Source of the DNA: JBCAXA01 sp039183535 | GTDB taxonomy: Bacteria; Pseudomonadota; Gammaproteobacteria; Steroidobacterales; Woeseiaceae | DNA length: 30,056 nt | Direction of reading: 5' to 3' | Assembly (NCBI GenBank): GCA_039183535.1 | Contig: JBCDBO010000038.1 | Span: forward strand, 1 to 30,056 | Part shown: positions 22,947-30,056 of the stretch, piece after piece | Numbering within the stretch: position 1 is the stretch's first letter | Layout of the letters: the number at the start of each line of letters is the position of its first letter | Position numbers and translations under genes: made by a program | The notes under the pieces: model-generated | The model's input: only the letters and a program-made list of their open reading frames with translations | Database searches by the model: none | Told to the model about the DNA's origin: nothing

Positions 22947-23951
22947 ATGAGCGAACGTTCGATTCTTGTCACCGGTGGCGCCGGATACATTGGCAGCCAT
23001 GTCGTGCGCCAGCTTGGTGAGCGCGATGAGAACGTCGTTGTGCTGGATAATCTATCGACGGGTTTCGCCGATTCCGTACTTGCCGGTCAGCTTATTACCG
23101 GCGACACGGGCGATGCTGAGCTGCTCGAATCGCTGTTCAGCCGCCACCATTTCGAGACGGTCATGCATTTTGCCGCTAGCACGGTCGTCCCCGAGTCGGT
23201 CGAAAACCCACTTAAGTACTACCGGAACAATACGGCCAACAGCCGAACGCTGCTCGAAGCGTGCCAAAAATTCGGCACGAAGCACGTTGTATTTTCGTCG
23301 ACGGCGGCTGTGTACGGCATTTTAGACTCGGGCTTCGCGGCCGAAGACTCACCGACACTGCCGATCAACCCATACGGCAGATCCAAACTCATGACCGAAT
23401 GGATGCTGCGCGACCTCACCGAAGCCGGCGGACCGCGCCACGTGATTCTTAGGTACTTCAATGTGGCCGGCTGCGACCCAGAGGGCCGTATAGGCCAATG
23501 CACACCGAATGCGACGCTCCTGACGAAAGTTGCGTGTGAAGCGGCAGTGGGCATCCGTGACAGTGTTTGCATTTTTGGCACGGACTACGACACGCCGGAT
23601 GGGACCGGCATTCGCGACTACATCCACGTCGAGGACCTTGCCGCGGCGCACGTCAACGCACTCGATTACCTTCGCGACGGCGGCGAATCGGAAACGCTCA
23701 ATTGTGGCTATGGCCACGGCTACAGCGTCCGCGAGCTACTGAATGCTGTGGAGCGCGCACATGGGGCTGCGCTACCGATTGTTGAGGTAGAACGCCGCGC
23801 CGGCGATCCGCCGGAGCTCGTGGCCGTCGCAGCGCGCATTCGCGACGTCCTCGGCTGGGCGCCGCGTTACGACGATCTCGACGCGATCGTCTCGTCGGCG
23901 TTGCGCTGGGAGCGCCAACTCGCCGAGCGCCAATGCCGAGCGGCCTCGTAG
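22947..23951 (+). CDS. galE: UDP-glucose 4-epimerase
   Basis: This 334-residue protein is a short-chain dehydrogenase/reductase of the GalE type that interconverts UDP-glucose and UDP-galactose, supplying sugars for lipopolysaccharide or exopolysaccharide. The NAD-binding motif is TGGAGYIGSH (9-18), followed by DNLSTG (34-39). The catalytic set is SSTAAVYG (Ser118, Thr119) and YGRSK (Tyr143, Lys147), with NPYG and LRYFNVAG as usual. The segment GTDYDTPDGTGIRDYIHVEDLA is a GalE hallmark. ATG at 22947 has GAGGG just upstream. The length is normal. Its stop is followed immediately by a perfect 12-bp palindrome and then, 57 bases on, by glrK. Confidence 0.93.
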   Translation: MSERSILVTGGAGYIGSHVVRQLGERDENVVVLDNLSTGFADSVLAGQLITGDTGDAELLESLFSRHHFETVMHFAASTVVPESVENPLKYYRNNTANSRTLLEACQKFGTKHVVFSSTAAVYGILDSGFAAEDSPTLPINPYGRSKLMTEWMLRDLTEAGGPRHVILRYFNVAGCDPEGRIGQCTPNATLLTKVACEAAVGIRDSVCIFGTDYDTPDGTGIRDYIHVEDLAAAHVNALDYLRDGGESETLNCGYGHGYSVRELLNAVERAHGAALPIVEVERRAGDPPELVAVAARIRDVLGWAPRYDDLDAIVSSALRWERQLAERQCRAAS

Positions 23952-23963
23952 GCAAGGCCTTGC
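23952..23963. repeat. 12-bp perfect palindrome directly after galE
   Basis: GCAAGGCCTTGC follows the galE stop codon without a gap. There is no T-run after it, so it is not a standard terminator; a G+C-rich stretch with a further weak dyad (GCGC...GCGC) continues to about 23990. Confidence 0.4.
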
Positions 23964-23996
23964 AGACGCGCTAACAGGCGCGCGGGCCGCTTGCGC

Positions 23997-24002
23997 TAGA
24001 AT
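23997..24002 (+). promoter_or_regulatory. -10-like hexamer abutting the glrK start
   Basis: TAGAAT (5 of 6 to consensus) ends only six bases before the ATG at 24009. If used, transcription would begin at or beside the start codon, giving a nearly leaderless mRNA. No -35 hexamer is obvious 16-18 bases upstream. Confidence 0.3.
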
Positions 24003-24008
24003 ACCCAC

Positions 24009-25472
24009 ATGAGACTACCGCGGCCCAATTCGATGAACTCACTGGTCCTCACCGGCTTCGCGTTGGTGACGCTGCCATTGCTGTTTGCCATCGTTTGGGC
24101 GTTGTTCCAAATCGGTGGATTTGCCGCGGCCAGCGAATCGTTATTGGCACGCGGAACTGCCGTCGCGGCGCAGACTCGGCAGCTCGAGGAGCAAATCACC
24201 GATATGGAGCGCAACGCGCGCCAATATCAAATCCTCGAAGATTCGGCGATCCTAGAATTTATCCGCAGCGACAGCGTCTCGATTGCGGCGTTGGTCAGTT
24301 CGCTCGACGCCACGTTGAACGATCCATCGATCTCAACGCTGGCCGAAGCGGTGCGGCGCGATACGCAACAATTGGTTGCCGTTCTTACCAGCGCCGAGCC
24401 GGCCAGCGATGCGTTCGCAGCGACCATCGCCGCATTTCCAGAGCTGTCGCTGGCAGCACGCGAGCTGTCGGCGGCCAGTACGCGGTTGCTAGAAACGCAG
24501 TCGCGCGAGCTGCGCGAAGATGCGGCGCGCGCGCAACGCACGCTCAAATGGCAGTCGATCGCTATTGTGCCGGTGACGCTCGGTGTCATCCTGATCTTCA
24601 CACTGATTATCGGCAAACCGATCCGAGCACTGGATCGCGCAATCAATCAGCTTGGCAAAGGCGCATTCTCAAAACCGATCGATGTGCCCGGTCCCTCTGA
24701 CTTAACGGCACTCGGCAAACAACTGGAGTGGCTGCGGTTACGACTCCTAGAGCTCGCGCAAGAGAAAAATCGATTTCTGAGACACATGTCGCACGAGTTG
24801 AAGACGCCGCTCGCGAACATTCGTGAAGGAACCGACCTTTTGCTCGATGGCACGGTCGGTACGTTGGATGGACCGGCGCACGAGGTGACAACAATCCTTC
24901 GCAACAACGGGCTGAAATTGCAACGGCTTATTGAGAATCTATTGTCCTTCTCTGCGTGGCAAACCAAAAGTGAGACATTGGCCTTGCAAGATTTTGAATT
25001 TATGAGCGTGTTACGCCTTGTCGTCGCCGACCATCGATTGCAATTGAAGGCACAGCAAATTCGCCTCCATGCCGATATTCAGAAAGCGTCGATAAACGCC
25101 GACAAGGAGATGCTGCGAACAACGCTTGATAATCTGTTGTCGAATGCCCTTAAGTTCACGCCGAAAGGCGGCAATATTTGGATCAAAGCGCAACTCGTCA
25201 AGGGCAGTTTCGTGCTCGAAGTGGCCGACTCGGGTCCTGGGATTCCGCCCGATGAGCGCGCTCAGGTGTTCGAGCCGTTCTTCCAAGGAGCGACCGAGCA
25301 AGGCGGCTTAGTGGCTGGGACCGGCATTGGATTGTCGGTCGTGTCAGAATGCGCGCGGGCTCACGGTGGCACCGTGGAATTGGTTTCGGGTGAATTCCCC
25401 GGCGCTCATTTCCGCTTACACATTCCCCAAGAAAAGATCGTACTGAGGGAGCAACTCGTTGCGAACGGCTGA
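24009..25472 (+). CDS. glrK: sensor histidine kinase, GlrK/QseE type
   Basis: This 487-residue membrane kinase has two helices (11-33 and 181-202) enclosing a helical periplasmic sensor of about 145 residues, then a HAMP domain (about 200-252). The H-box is FLRHMSHELKTPLANIREG (phospho-His262). The ATPase domain has DNLLSNALKFTP (N box), ADSGPGIP (G1), FEPFFQG (F box) and GTGIGLSVV (G2). The order kinase, lipoprotein, sigma-54 activator matches glrK-glrG-glrR of enterobacteria, where the set senses envelope state and controls small RNA genes tied to glucosamine-6-phosphate. ATG 24009 has no ribosome binding site; an internal Met9 (24033) is an alternative. Its end overlaps the lipoprotein gene by 14 bases. 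Confidence 0.9.
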   Translation: MRLPRPNSMNSLVLTGFALVTLPLLFAIVWALFQIGGFAAASESLLARGTAVAAQTRQLEEQITDMERNARQYQILEDSAILEFIRSDSVSIAALVSSLDATLNDPSISTLAEAVRRDTQQLVAVLTSAEPASDAFAATIAAFPELSLAARELSAASTRLLETQSRELREDAARAQRTLKWQSIAIVPVTLGVILIFTLIIGKPIRALDRAINQLGKGAFSKPIDVPGPSDLTALGKQLEWLRLRLLELAQEKNRFLRHMSHELKTPLANIREGTDLLLDGTVGTLDGPAHEVTTILRNNGLKLQRLIENLLSFSAWQTKSETLALQDFEFMSVLRLVVADHRLQLKAQQIRLHADIQKASINADKEMLRTTLDNLLSNALKFTPKGGNIWIKAQLVKGSFVLEVADSGPGIPPDERAQVFEPFFQGATEQGGLVAGTGIGLSVVSECARAHGGTVELVSGEFPGAHFRLHIPQEKIVLREQLVANG

Positions 25473-26082
25473 GCACAACACAAGACTTGCGGCGCTGGCG
25501 CTGACCGTCATTCTCAGCGGCTGCACGTCAGCCCCATCTTGGCTGCCGGGTCGCAATATACCGACAACTGAGACCCCGGTCGTTGAATCGACAGGCGTGG
25601 CGCACTACCTTCAGAGCATGCATGTTCTGGTCACGGCTGATTCCGAGGACCAGCGACGAACGTTCGCCGAGCTGGAACGTCGCTCGGAGCGCACGCCGAC
25701 GACCACCAATCGTTTGGCGTTAGCGCTAGCGCGGATTACGCCCGGGCACCCTGGCACCGACGTGCCACTAGGCCGTGGTGAATTGGAGCGCTTGCTCGCC
25801 GACCCCGCTGTCCTGGTGGACACGGAACGGGAGCTGGTCGTCGTCATGCTGACAGCACTTGACGAACAACAACGTGTTGCGGGATCGAGTGTTGAACGAA
25901 TGAGTGCGGAGCTGGCCACCACCAGCTCGGAACGGAACCGACTGGCCCGAGAGCTCGATGTGTCTCGGGCTCGCGCGGCCCAACTGCAACAAGAACTTCG
26001 GGAAGCCGAGGAGAAATTGGATGCCATCACCCGTATCGAGCGGTCTATTCGCGAGCGCACCGACGATGAACCGCCGCGCTAA
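25459..26082 (+). CDS. glrG: GlrG/QseG-like outer-membrane lipoprotein
   Basis: This 207-residue lipoprotein has a signal ending LTVILSGC (Cys22). A helical domain follows (about 48-140), including VAHYLQSMHVLVTADSEDQRRTFAELERR and NRLALALARI, and a long charged coiled coil (about 140-200) ends the protein. It sits between kinase and response regulator as QseG (YfhG) does in Escherichia coli, where the lipoprotein acts on the kinase and on peptidoglycan synthesis control. Start is TTG at 25459, chosen because GAGGGAG lies seven bases upstream and the signal peptide begins at once; it overlaps glrK by 14 bases. Sequence likeness to QseG is limited, so the name rests mainly on position and architecture. 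Confidence 0.75.
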   Translation: MRTAEHNTRLAALALTVILSGCTSAPSWLPGRNIPTTETPVVESTGVAHYLQSMHVLVTADSEDQRRTFAELERRSERTPTTTNRLALALARITPGHPGTDVPLGRGELERLLADPAVLVDTERELVVVMLTALDEQQRVAGSSVERMSAELATTSSERNRLARELDVSRARAAQLQQELREAEEKLDAITRIERSIRERTDDEPPR

Positions 26083-27415
26083 CAAAGCCGGTAAGGTTCT
26101 GCTCGTCGACGATGACGCGAGCCTCCTGCGTCTATTAAGTATTCGATTGAGCTCGGAGGGCTACGACGTCGAAGCGGTCGAGAGCGCCGAACAAGCCTTA
26201 CTAACGGTCAATCAGTTCCGGCCGGATGTCGTTCTGACCGACCTGCGCATGGCGAAAATGGACGGCATCGCGCTGTTGCACGAGTTACAGCAACGCTCAC
26301 CCGGCTTGCGGGTCATCATCATGACTGCGCATGGCACGATCCCTGACGCTGTCAAAGCGACACAGGGTGGCGCCTTCGGGTTTATTACGAAGCCGATCGA
26401 CAAAGAGGAGCTGTTCGACCTCGTGCAGCGCGCCGTTGAATTCACCGGCTCCAACGATCTCGACGAGGACTGGTCGGCCGACATTATCACCCGCAACCAC
26501 GTCATGCGTGAGCGTCTATCGCAAGCGCGAATGGTCGCTGAGACCAACGCCCGTGTTTTGATCACTGGCGAATCGGGGACCGGCAAAGAGCTGCTGGCGC
26601 AAGCGATTCACAAAGCCAGTCCGCGCAAAGCGGGTTCGTTCGTCGCGATCAACTGCTCGGCGATGGCCGAAAACCTGCTGGAGTCGGAGCTGTTCGGTCA
26701 CGAGAAAGGCGCGTTTACCGGCGCGACCCGCGCTCACCGCGGTCTTTTCCAAGCGGCCGAAGGTGGCACCTTGTTGCTCGACGAGATCGGCGACATGCCG
26801 ATGCGCTTGCAGGTTAAGTTGCTGCGCGTGCTGCAAGAAAATCAAGTACGTCCTGTTGGCAGTACCGATGCGATTTCCGTCGATGTTCGGGTCATCTCAG
26901 CGACGCACAGAGACCTACGTGAACTGATGGCGAAAGGCTTGTTCCGTGAGGATCTCTATTACCGCCTGAACGTTGTAAACATCCACGTACCGACGCTTGA
27001 TGAGCGCCGTGAGGACATCCCGTTACTGGTGGCGCACTTTCTGAAGTCGATCGCCAGCGAGGCGGAGACAGAACGTAAAGTCTACTCGCCGGAAGCGGTC
27101 GAGCTGCTCGTCAGTGCGGAATGGCCGGGCAATATTCGCCAACTTTACAACGTGGTGCGGCAGAACGTCGCATTATCTCGCTCGCCTGTCATCAGCGCCG
27201 AGTTGGTCCGTAACGCGCTTGGGGAGCACACCGGCAAGCTACCGTCGTTTTCCGATGCTCGGGACGAGTTCACTCGCAACTACCTGTCGCAAATCTTACA
27301 GATCACGGCCGGCAACGTGTCACAAGCGGCGCGCTTGGCGAAGCGGAACCGAACCGATTTCTATAAGTTGCTGGCGCGCCACGATTTAAACGCCGACGCG
27401 TTCAAAGCTCGCTAG
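26066..27415 (+). CDS. glrR: sigma-54-dependent response regulator, GlrR/QseF type
   Basis: This 449-residue regulator has a receiver domain (9-125; acidic pocket VDDD at 14-17, phospho-Asp59, Lys109). The AAA+ sigma-54 interaction domain (about 142-375) has Walker A GESGTGKE (168-175), GAFTGA loop (215-220) and Walker B LLLDEIGD. A short C-terminal Fis-like helix-turn-helix ends the protein (ITAGNVSQAARLAKRNRTDFYKLL). The intact GAFTGA loop means it should activate RpoN-dependent promoters on phosphorylation by GlrK. The open frame extends to 25904, but ATG 26066 (MNRRANKAGKVLLVDDD) is right for the family and overlaps glrG by 17 bases. Its stop is six bases from that of the convergent prsR. 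Confidence 0.92.
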   Translation: MNRRANKAGKVLLVDDDASLLRLLSIRLSSEGYDVEAVESAEQALLTVNQFRPDVVLTDLRMAKMDGIALLHELQQRSPGLRVIIMTAHGTIPDAVKATQGGAFGFITKPIDKEELFDLVQRAVEFTGSNDLDEDWSADIITRNHVMRERLSQARMVAETNARVLITGESGTGKELLAQAIHKASPRKAGSFVAINCSAMAENLLESELFGHEKGAFTGATRAHRGLFQAAEGGTLLLDEIGDMPMRLQVKLLRVLQENQVRPVGSTDAISVDVRVISATHRDLRELMAKGLFREDLYYRLNVVNIHVPTLDERREDIPLLVAHFLKSIASEAETERKVYSPEAVELLVSAEWPGNIRQLYNVVRQNVALSRSPVISAELVRNALGEHTGKLPSFSDARDEFTRNYLSQILQITAGNVSQAARLAKRNRTDFYKLLARHDLNADAFKAR

Positions 27416-27421
27416 GCGCGG

Positions 27422-28807
27422 TTACGACGACTTACTCCGCCGAGAAAACCCCTCGGCCGATAAACCGTATTTGTCCATCAGGTCGTAGAGCGTCGGCCGC
27501 GTGATCCCGAGCATCGCTGCCGTGCGCGACATGTTGCCATAGGTCTTCGTCAGCGCCAGTCGAATCGCACGCGTCTCTGCTCGCTGGCGAACCTCACGCA
27601 GATTCAGCGACTCTGGCTCGGCATTGGAGCCACTGAGACCGAGATCCTCGGCCGTCACCTGTTTGCCGTCGGCCATAATGACCGCACCTTTTATTTTGTT
27701 TTCTAGCTCGCGAACATTGCCAGGCCACTGGTGTGTTTGAATCGCGTCCTGCGCCGAGCGTGAAAAACCCATCAACGGGCGTTTCATCGCTTTGCAGTAT
27801 TTTTCCAGTAGGACGCGCGCCAGAATCAAGCGGCCGCCTTCGCGTTCGCGCAGCGGCGGGATATTGATGTTGATTTCGCTGATTCGGTAGTAGAGGTCTT
27901 CGCGAAAACTACCGTCGGCAATCATGCGCTCCAGGTTTTGGTTGGTCGCGCAGACGACCCGCACGTCCACCGGAATCTCTTTACGTCCGCCTACCCGCTC
28001 AACAACACGTTCCTGCAAGAAACGGAGCAGCTTGGCCTGCAGTGCCAGCGGCATGTCGCCGATCTCATCGAGGAACAATGTGCCTTGGTGCGCGAGTTCG
28101 ACCTTGCCCTCGGTTGTCTTGGTCGCGCCGGTGAAGGCACCTTTTTCGAACCCGAACAACTCCGACTCCAGCAGGTTTTCTGGAATCGCCGCGCAATTAA
28201 TCGCAACGAACGGCTTGTCCGCGCGCGGGCTGAGGTTATGCAGTGCGCGCGCCAGCAACTCTTTACCGGTCCCAGACTCACCGAGCAGCAGCGTTGTGAC
28301 GTCGGTGGGCGCTACCTTCTCGATCATGCGGCAGACCTGCAACATGCTCTCGCTGGCAGCGACAATACCGTCGAGTGGCGAATGGCCGACATTCGCTAGC
28401 AAGCGCCGATTTTCTTGCTCAAGCTCAGCAATCTGAAAGGCGCGCGACACAATGAGTTGCAGCGTCTCGATATCAACGGGCTTTTGGTAGAAATCGTAAG
28501 CGCCGAGGCCGACGGCTTTGATCGCGTTGTCTTGGTCGCCATGGCCCGTTATGACGATGACTTTGGTCGCCGGCGCGAGACGTAGGATGTCCTCTAACGA
28601 CGCCAAGCCTTCGCTGACGCCTTCCGGATCGGGCGGTAAGCCGAGATCTTGTAATACGACAGCGGGTTCGTGCCGACGCAAGTGGTCTATGGCAGATTGT
28701 CGGTTATCGGCAATCAGTACTTCATAGTCTTCGAAGCACCATTTCAATTGGCTCTGCATGCCCGGATCGTCTTCAACGATCAACAAGGTTGGCTTGTCGT
28801 TCGGCAA
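27422..28807 (-). CDS. prsR: PEP-CTERM-box-type sigma-54 response regulator PrsR
   Basis: This 461-residue NtrC-family regulator has a receiver domain with the PrsR-specific sequence LLIVEDDPGMQSQLKW and QDLGLPPDPEG (phospho-Asp54). The AAA+ domain has Walker A GESGTGKE (176-183) and GAFTGA (223-228), and the Fis-type helix-turn-helix is TYGNMSRTAAMLGITRPTLYDLMDKYG. In exosortase-containing bacteria PrsR pairs with the kinase PrsK and drives RpoN-dependent PEP-CTERM and exopolysaccharide genes. No prsK, exosortase or PEP-CTERM protein is visible in this window, so its partners may lie elsewhere. Start is TTG at 28807 with GGGGAGAAAG upstream; no ATG or GTG fits better. It converges on glrR with only six bases between stops and no terminator. 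Confidence 0.88.
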   Translation of the reverse strand: MPNDKPTLLIVEDDPGMQSQLKWCFEDYEVLIADNRQSAIDHLRRHEPAVVLQDLGLPPDPEGVSEGLASLEDILRLAPATKVIVITGHGDQDNAIKAVGLGAYDFYQKPVDIETLQLIVSRAFQIAELEQENRRLLANVGHSPLDGIVAASESMLQVCRMIEKVAPTDVTTLLLGESGTGKELLARALHNLSPRADKPFVAINCAAIPENLLESELFGFEKGAFTGATKTTEGKVELAHQGTLFLDEIGDMPLALQAKLLRFLQERVVERVGGRKEIPVDVRVVCATNQNLERMIADGSFREDLYYRISEININIPPLREREGGRLILARVLLEKYCKAMKRPLMGFSRSAQDAIQTHQWPGNVRELENKIKGAVIMADGKQVTAEDLGLSGSNAEPESLNLREVRQRAETRAIRLALTKTYGNMSRTAAMLGITRPTLYDLMDKYGLSAEGFSRRSKSS

Positions 28808-28825
28808 GAGTTCTTTCTCCCCACA

Positions 28826-28842
28826 GGCACCTAGCCTGCCAA
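28826..28842 (-). promoter_or_regulatory. weak sigma-54 (-24/-12) promoter-like site before prsR
   Basis: On the minus strand TTGGCAGGCTAGGTGCC contains the GG-N10-GC core of RpoN promoters (TGGCAG, five bases, GTGC). It sits very close to the TTG start at 28807, leaving a leader of only about 10 bases, which argues against it. Confidence 0.2.
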
Positions 28843-28964
28843 CGTAAGCCGCCTATGGTGCCAGCCCCGCCAAAACATTGGGAGTAAGCCGATCACACTG
28901 ACCGCCGGTGAGCCCGTCACAATGATCCAGGGCCGAGAATGGGACCTACGTCGCGTCGTCGATA

Positions 28965-28993
28965 TTGACAATCGTTCGCATTTGCATTTGAAT
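28965..28993 (+). promoter_or_regulatory. bfd: bfd promoter overlapped by a Fur-like box
   Basis: TTGACA (28965-28970), a 17-base spacer and TTGAAT (28988-28993) form a sigma-70 promoter 20 bases before the bfd start. The spacer region reads GACAATCGTTCGCATTTGC (28967-28985), which keeps most of both outer halves of the 19-base Fur consensus (GATAAT...CATT). A repressor there would block the promoter, as expected for an iron-starvation gene. Confidence 0.45.
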
Positions 28994-29012
28994 TAGGGAC
29001 TTAGGAGCGCCT

Positions 29013-29252
29013 ATGTACGTATGTCTCTGCAATGCTGTTACTGAGAGTGACATCGCCGACGCCGTCAACGACGGTGTAACGAGCGTTGCTGAGCTTCGTA
29101 ACACGCTCGGTTTGGCGACCGGTTGCGGCGGCTGTGTGGGTGTCGCCCAAGACGTGTTGAACAAAGCAACCAGCGGCGCACTCGCCGCACGCCAACACGG
29201 CGCCTCAGAAACGTCTGCGATCGTCCGACGCTACGTTCCCTCTCCAGCCTAG
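29013..29252 (+). CDS. bfd: bacterioferritin-associated ferredoxin
   Basis: This 79-residue protein is a Bfd-type [2Fe-2S] ferredoxin. The cluster cysteines are Cys4 and Cys6 (MYVCLCNAV) and Cys38 and Cys41 (TGCGGCVGVA), the family pattern C-x-C...C-x2-C. Bfd docks on bacterioferritin and passes electrons to its heme so that stored ferric iron is released as ferrous iron when iron is scarce. It is slightly longer than the usual ~64 residues because of a C-terminal tail (residues 55-79). ATG 29013 has TAGGAG seven bases upstream. The bacterioferritin gene follows after 115 bases with its own promoter signals, so the two can be regulated oppositely. Confidence 0.93.
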   Translation: MYVCLCNAVTESDIADAVNDGVTSVAELRNTLGLATGCGGCVGVAQDVLNKATSGALAARQHGASETSAIVRRYVPSPA

Positions 29253-29290
29253 CGGCACCAAAAAACGTAACGCGATCAATTCTTAGGTGC

Positions 29291-29323
29291 GTTTCTACAT
29301 TGTCTGTAGGAACCTGCTAGAGT
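29291..29323 (+). promoter_or_regulatory. bfr: bfr promoter with an inverted repeat at its -35 region
   Basis: TGCTAGAGT (29315-29323) is an extended -10 element 44 bases before bfr. Directly upstream GTTTCTACA-TTGTC-TGTAGGAAC (29291-29313) is an inverted repeat with 8 of 9 pairs, positioned for a dimeric regulator covering the -35 region. It does not look like a Fur box. Confidence 0.4.
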
Positions 29324-29367
29324 GCGCGCCGTTTCGTTAGCCGCCGCAATGGAAAGAGGGCACCAGC

Positions 29368-29841
29368 ATGAAAGGCGACGCGCAAGTTATTAGCCATTTA
29401 AACAAAATACTGAAGAACGAATTAACGGCCATAAACCAGTACTTTTTGCATTCTCGGATGCTTAAAGATTGGGGTCTAAACGCACTCGGCGATTACGAGT
29501 ACCACGAATCGATCGACGAGATGAAGCACGCCGATACGATCATCGAGCGCATTTTGTTCCTCGACGGCATCCCGAATTTGCAAGATCTCGGCCGTCTAAG
29601 AATTGGCGAGAACGTAAAGGAAATTCTCGAGTGCGATTTGGCCATGGAGATGGACGCCATTCCGGACCTACGTGAGGCGATTCTGCACGCCGAGTCGGTC
29701 CGCGATTACGTCAGCCACGAGATCTTCAAACGAATCTTGGAATCGGAAGAAGAGCACGTCGATTTTCTCGAAACACAGCTCGGTTTGATCGACAAAATGG
29801 GCATCGAGAACTACATCCTCGGACAGACCAAAGCCGCGTAG
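29368..29841 (+). CDS. bfr: bacterioferritin
   Basis: This 157-residue protein is a heme-containing ferritin that forms a 24-subunit iron store. All ferroxidase-centre ligands are present: Glu18, Glu51, His54, Glu94, Glu127 and His130. The heme-binding Met52 is in IDEMKHAD, which marks a true bacterioferritin rather than a heme-free ferritin. The length equals the family norm (about 158). ATG 29368 is preceded by GAGGG about eight bases upstream. It pairs functionally with bfd just upstream, which mediates iron release. After its stop a small GC dyad (CGGCC-C-GGCCG, 29846-29856) occurs without a T-run. Confidence 0.96.
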   Translation: MKGDAQVISHLNKILKNELTAINQYFLHSRMLKDWGLNALGDYEYHESIDEMKHADTIIERILFLDGIPNLQDLGRLRIGENVKEILECDLAMEMDAIPDLREAILHAESVRDYVSHEIFKRILESEEEHVDFLETQLGLIDKMGIENYILGQTKAA

Positions 29842-29871
29842 TTTCGGCCCGGCCGACCGCCGCTCACTCAG

Positions 29872-29900
29872 TTGACACCCCTACCCCCCTGCCGTACAGT
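29872..29900 (+). promoter_or_regulatory. strong sigma-70 promoter for tRNA-Ala
   Basis: TTGACA (29872-29877), a 17-base spacer and TACAGT (29895-29900) stand 14 bases before the tRNA. The sequence after the -10 (TGCCGGC) is a G+C-rich discriminator typical of stable-RNA promoters under stringent control. Confidence 0.7.
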
Positions 29901-29914
29901 TGCCGGCTTCGTGT

Positions 29915-29990
<76 letters not shown>

Positions 29991-30012
29991 GAAACGAAAC
30001 AGACACCTACGT

Positions 30013-30056
30013 GTCCCCTTCGTCTAGAGGCCTAGGACACCGCCCTTTCACGGCGG
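30013..30056 (+). tRNA. tRNA-Glu (anticodon TTC), 3' part beyond the window
   Basis: GTCCCCTTCGTCTAGAGG begins a tRNA nearly identical to proteobacterial tRNA-Glu. The anticodon arm CCGCC-CTTTCAC-GGCGG gives anticodon TTC. The variable loop, T arm and acceptor 3' strand lie past position 30056. Confidence 0.95.

Noticed and set aside
25904..26065. 54-codon N-terminal extension of glrR
   Set aside because: It overlaps the glrG coiled-coil region and adds nothing related to receiver domains; ATG 26066 fits the family.

Overview
The window is about 30 kb of chromosomal-type DNA, moderately high in G+C, densely packed with genes, and free of recognisable phage, transposon, integrase or CRISPR sequence. 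The gene set points to a heterotrophic, probably aerobic gammaproteobacterium: a GlrK-GlrG-GlrR type two-component locus, a PrsR-type regulator (normally tied to PEP-CTERM/exosortase systems), bacterioferritin with its ferredoxin, a branched-chain 2-oxo acid dehydrogenase next to a BkdR-like Lrp regulator, and a tRNA-Glu very close to the enterobacterial sequence. I cannot assign a genus.

Positions 1-10367 are all on the minus strand. From the far end inward they hold a BkdR-like Lrp/AsnC regulator, an XdhC-family protein translationally coupled (GTGA) to a YncD/PqqU-like TonB-dependent receptor, a DoxX-like membrane protein, and a tightly overlapping lipid operon. That operon encodes a secreted START-domain protein, an OlsB-type N-acyltransferase, an OlsA/PlsC-type O-acyltransferase, a DinB-fold protein and an 842-residue fusion of alpha/beta hydrolase, DedA/VTT membrane domain and ATP-grasp ligase. 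It looks like a machine for making, moving and possibly modifying an ornithine- or glycine-type aminolipid, and it is the most unusual system in the window. An acyl-CoA dehydrogenase gene, cut by the window edge, follows.

Positions 10368-14163 hold a 305-bp divergent control region and the plus-strand bkd operon (E1 alpha, E1 beta, E2) for valine, leucine and isoleucine breakdown. No E3 gene is present. The leader of this operon has unusual dyad symmetry, including a stem that would cover the ribosome binding site.

Positions 14177-22701 are again on the minus strand: a YbdK-type carboxylate-amine ligase coupled to an N-formylglutamate amidohydrolase-like protein; a four-PAS/GAF/GGDEF/EAL cyclic-di-GMP protein whose GGDEF signature reads GGDQF; and a pair of lipoproteins, one a PKD-repeat zinc metalloprotease. 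Positions 22947-27415 (plus) contain galE and the overlapping glrK-glrG-glrR set. This set runs convergently into prsR (27422-28807, minus), so two sigma-54 activators end six bases apart. The right end (plus) has bfd under a promoter that overlaps a Fur-like box, bfr with a dyad at its promoter, tRNA-Ala(GGC) with a strong promoter, and a truncated tRNA-Glu(TTC).
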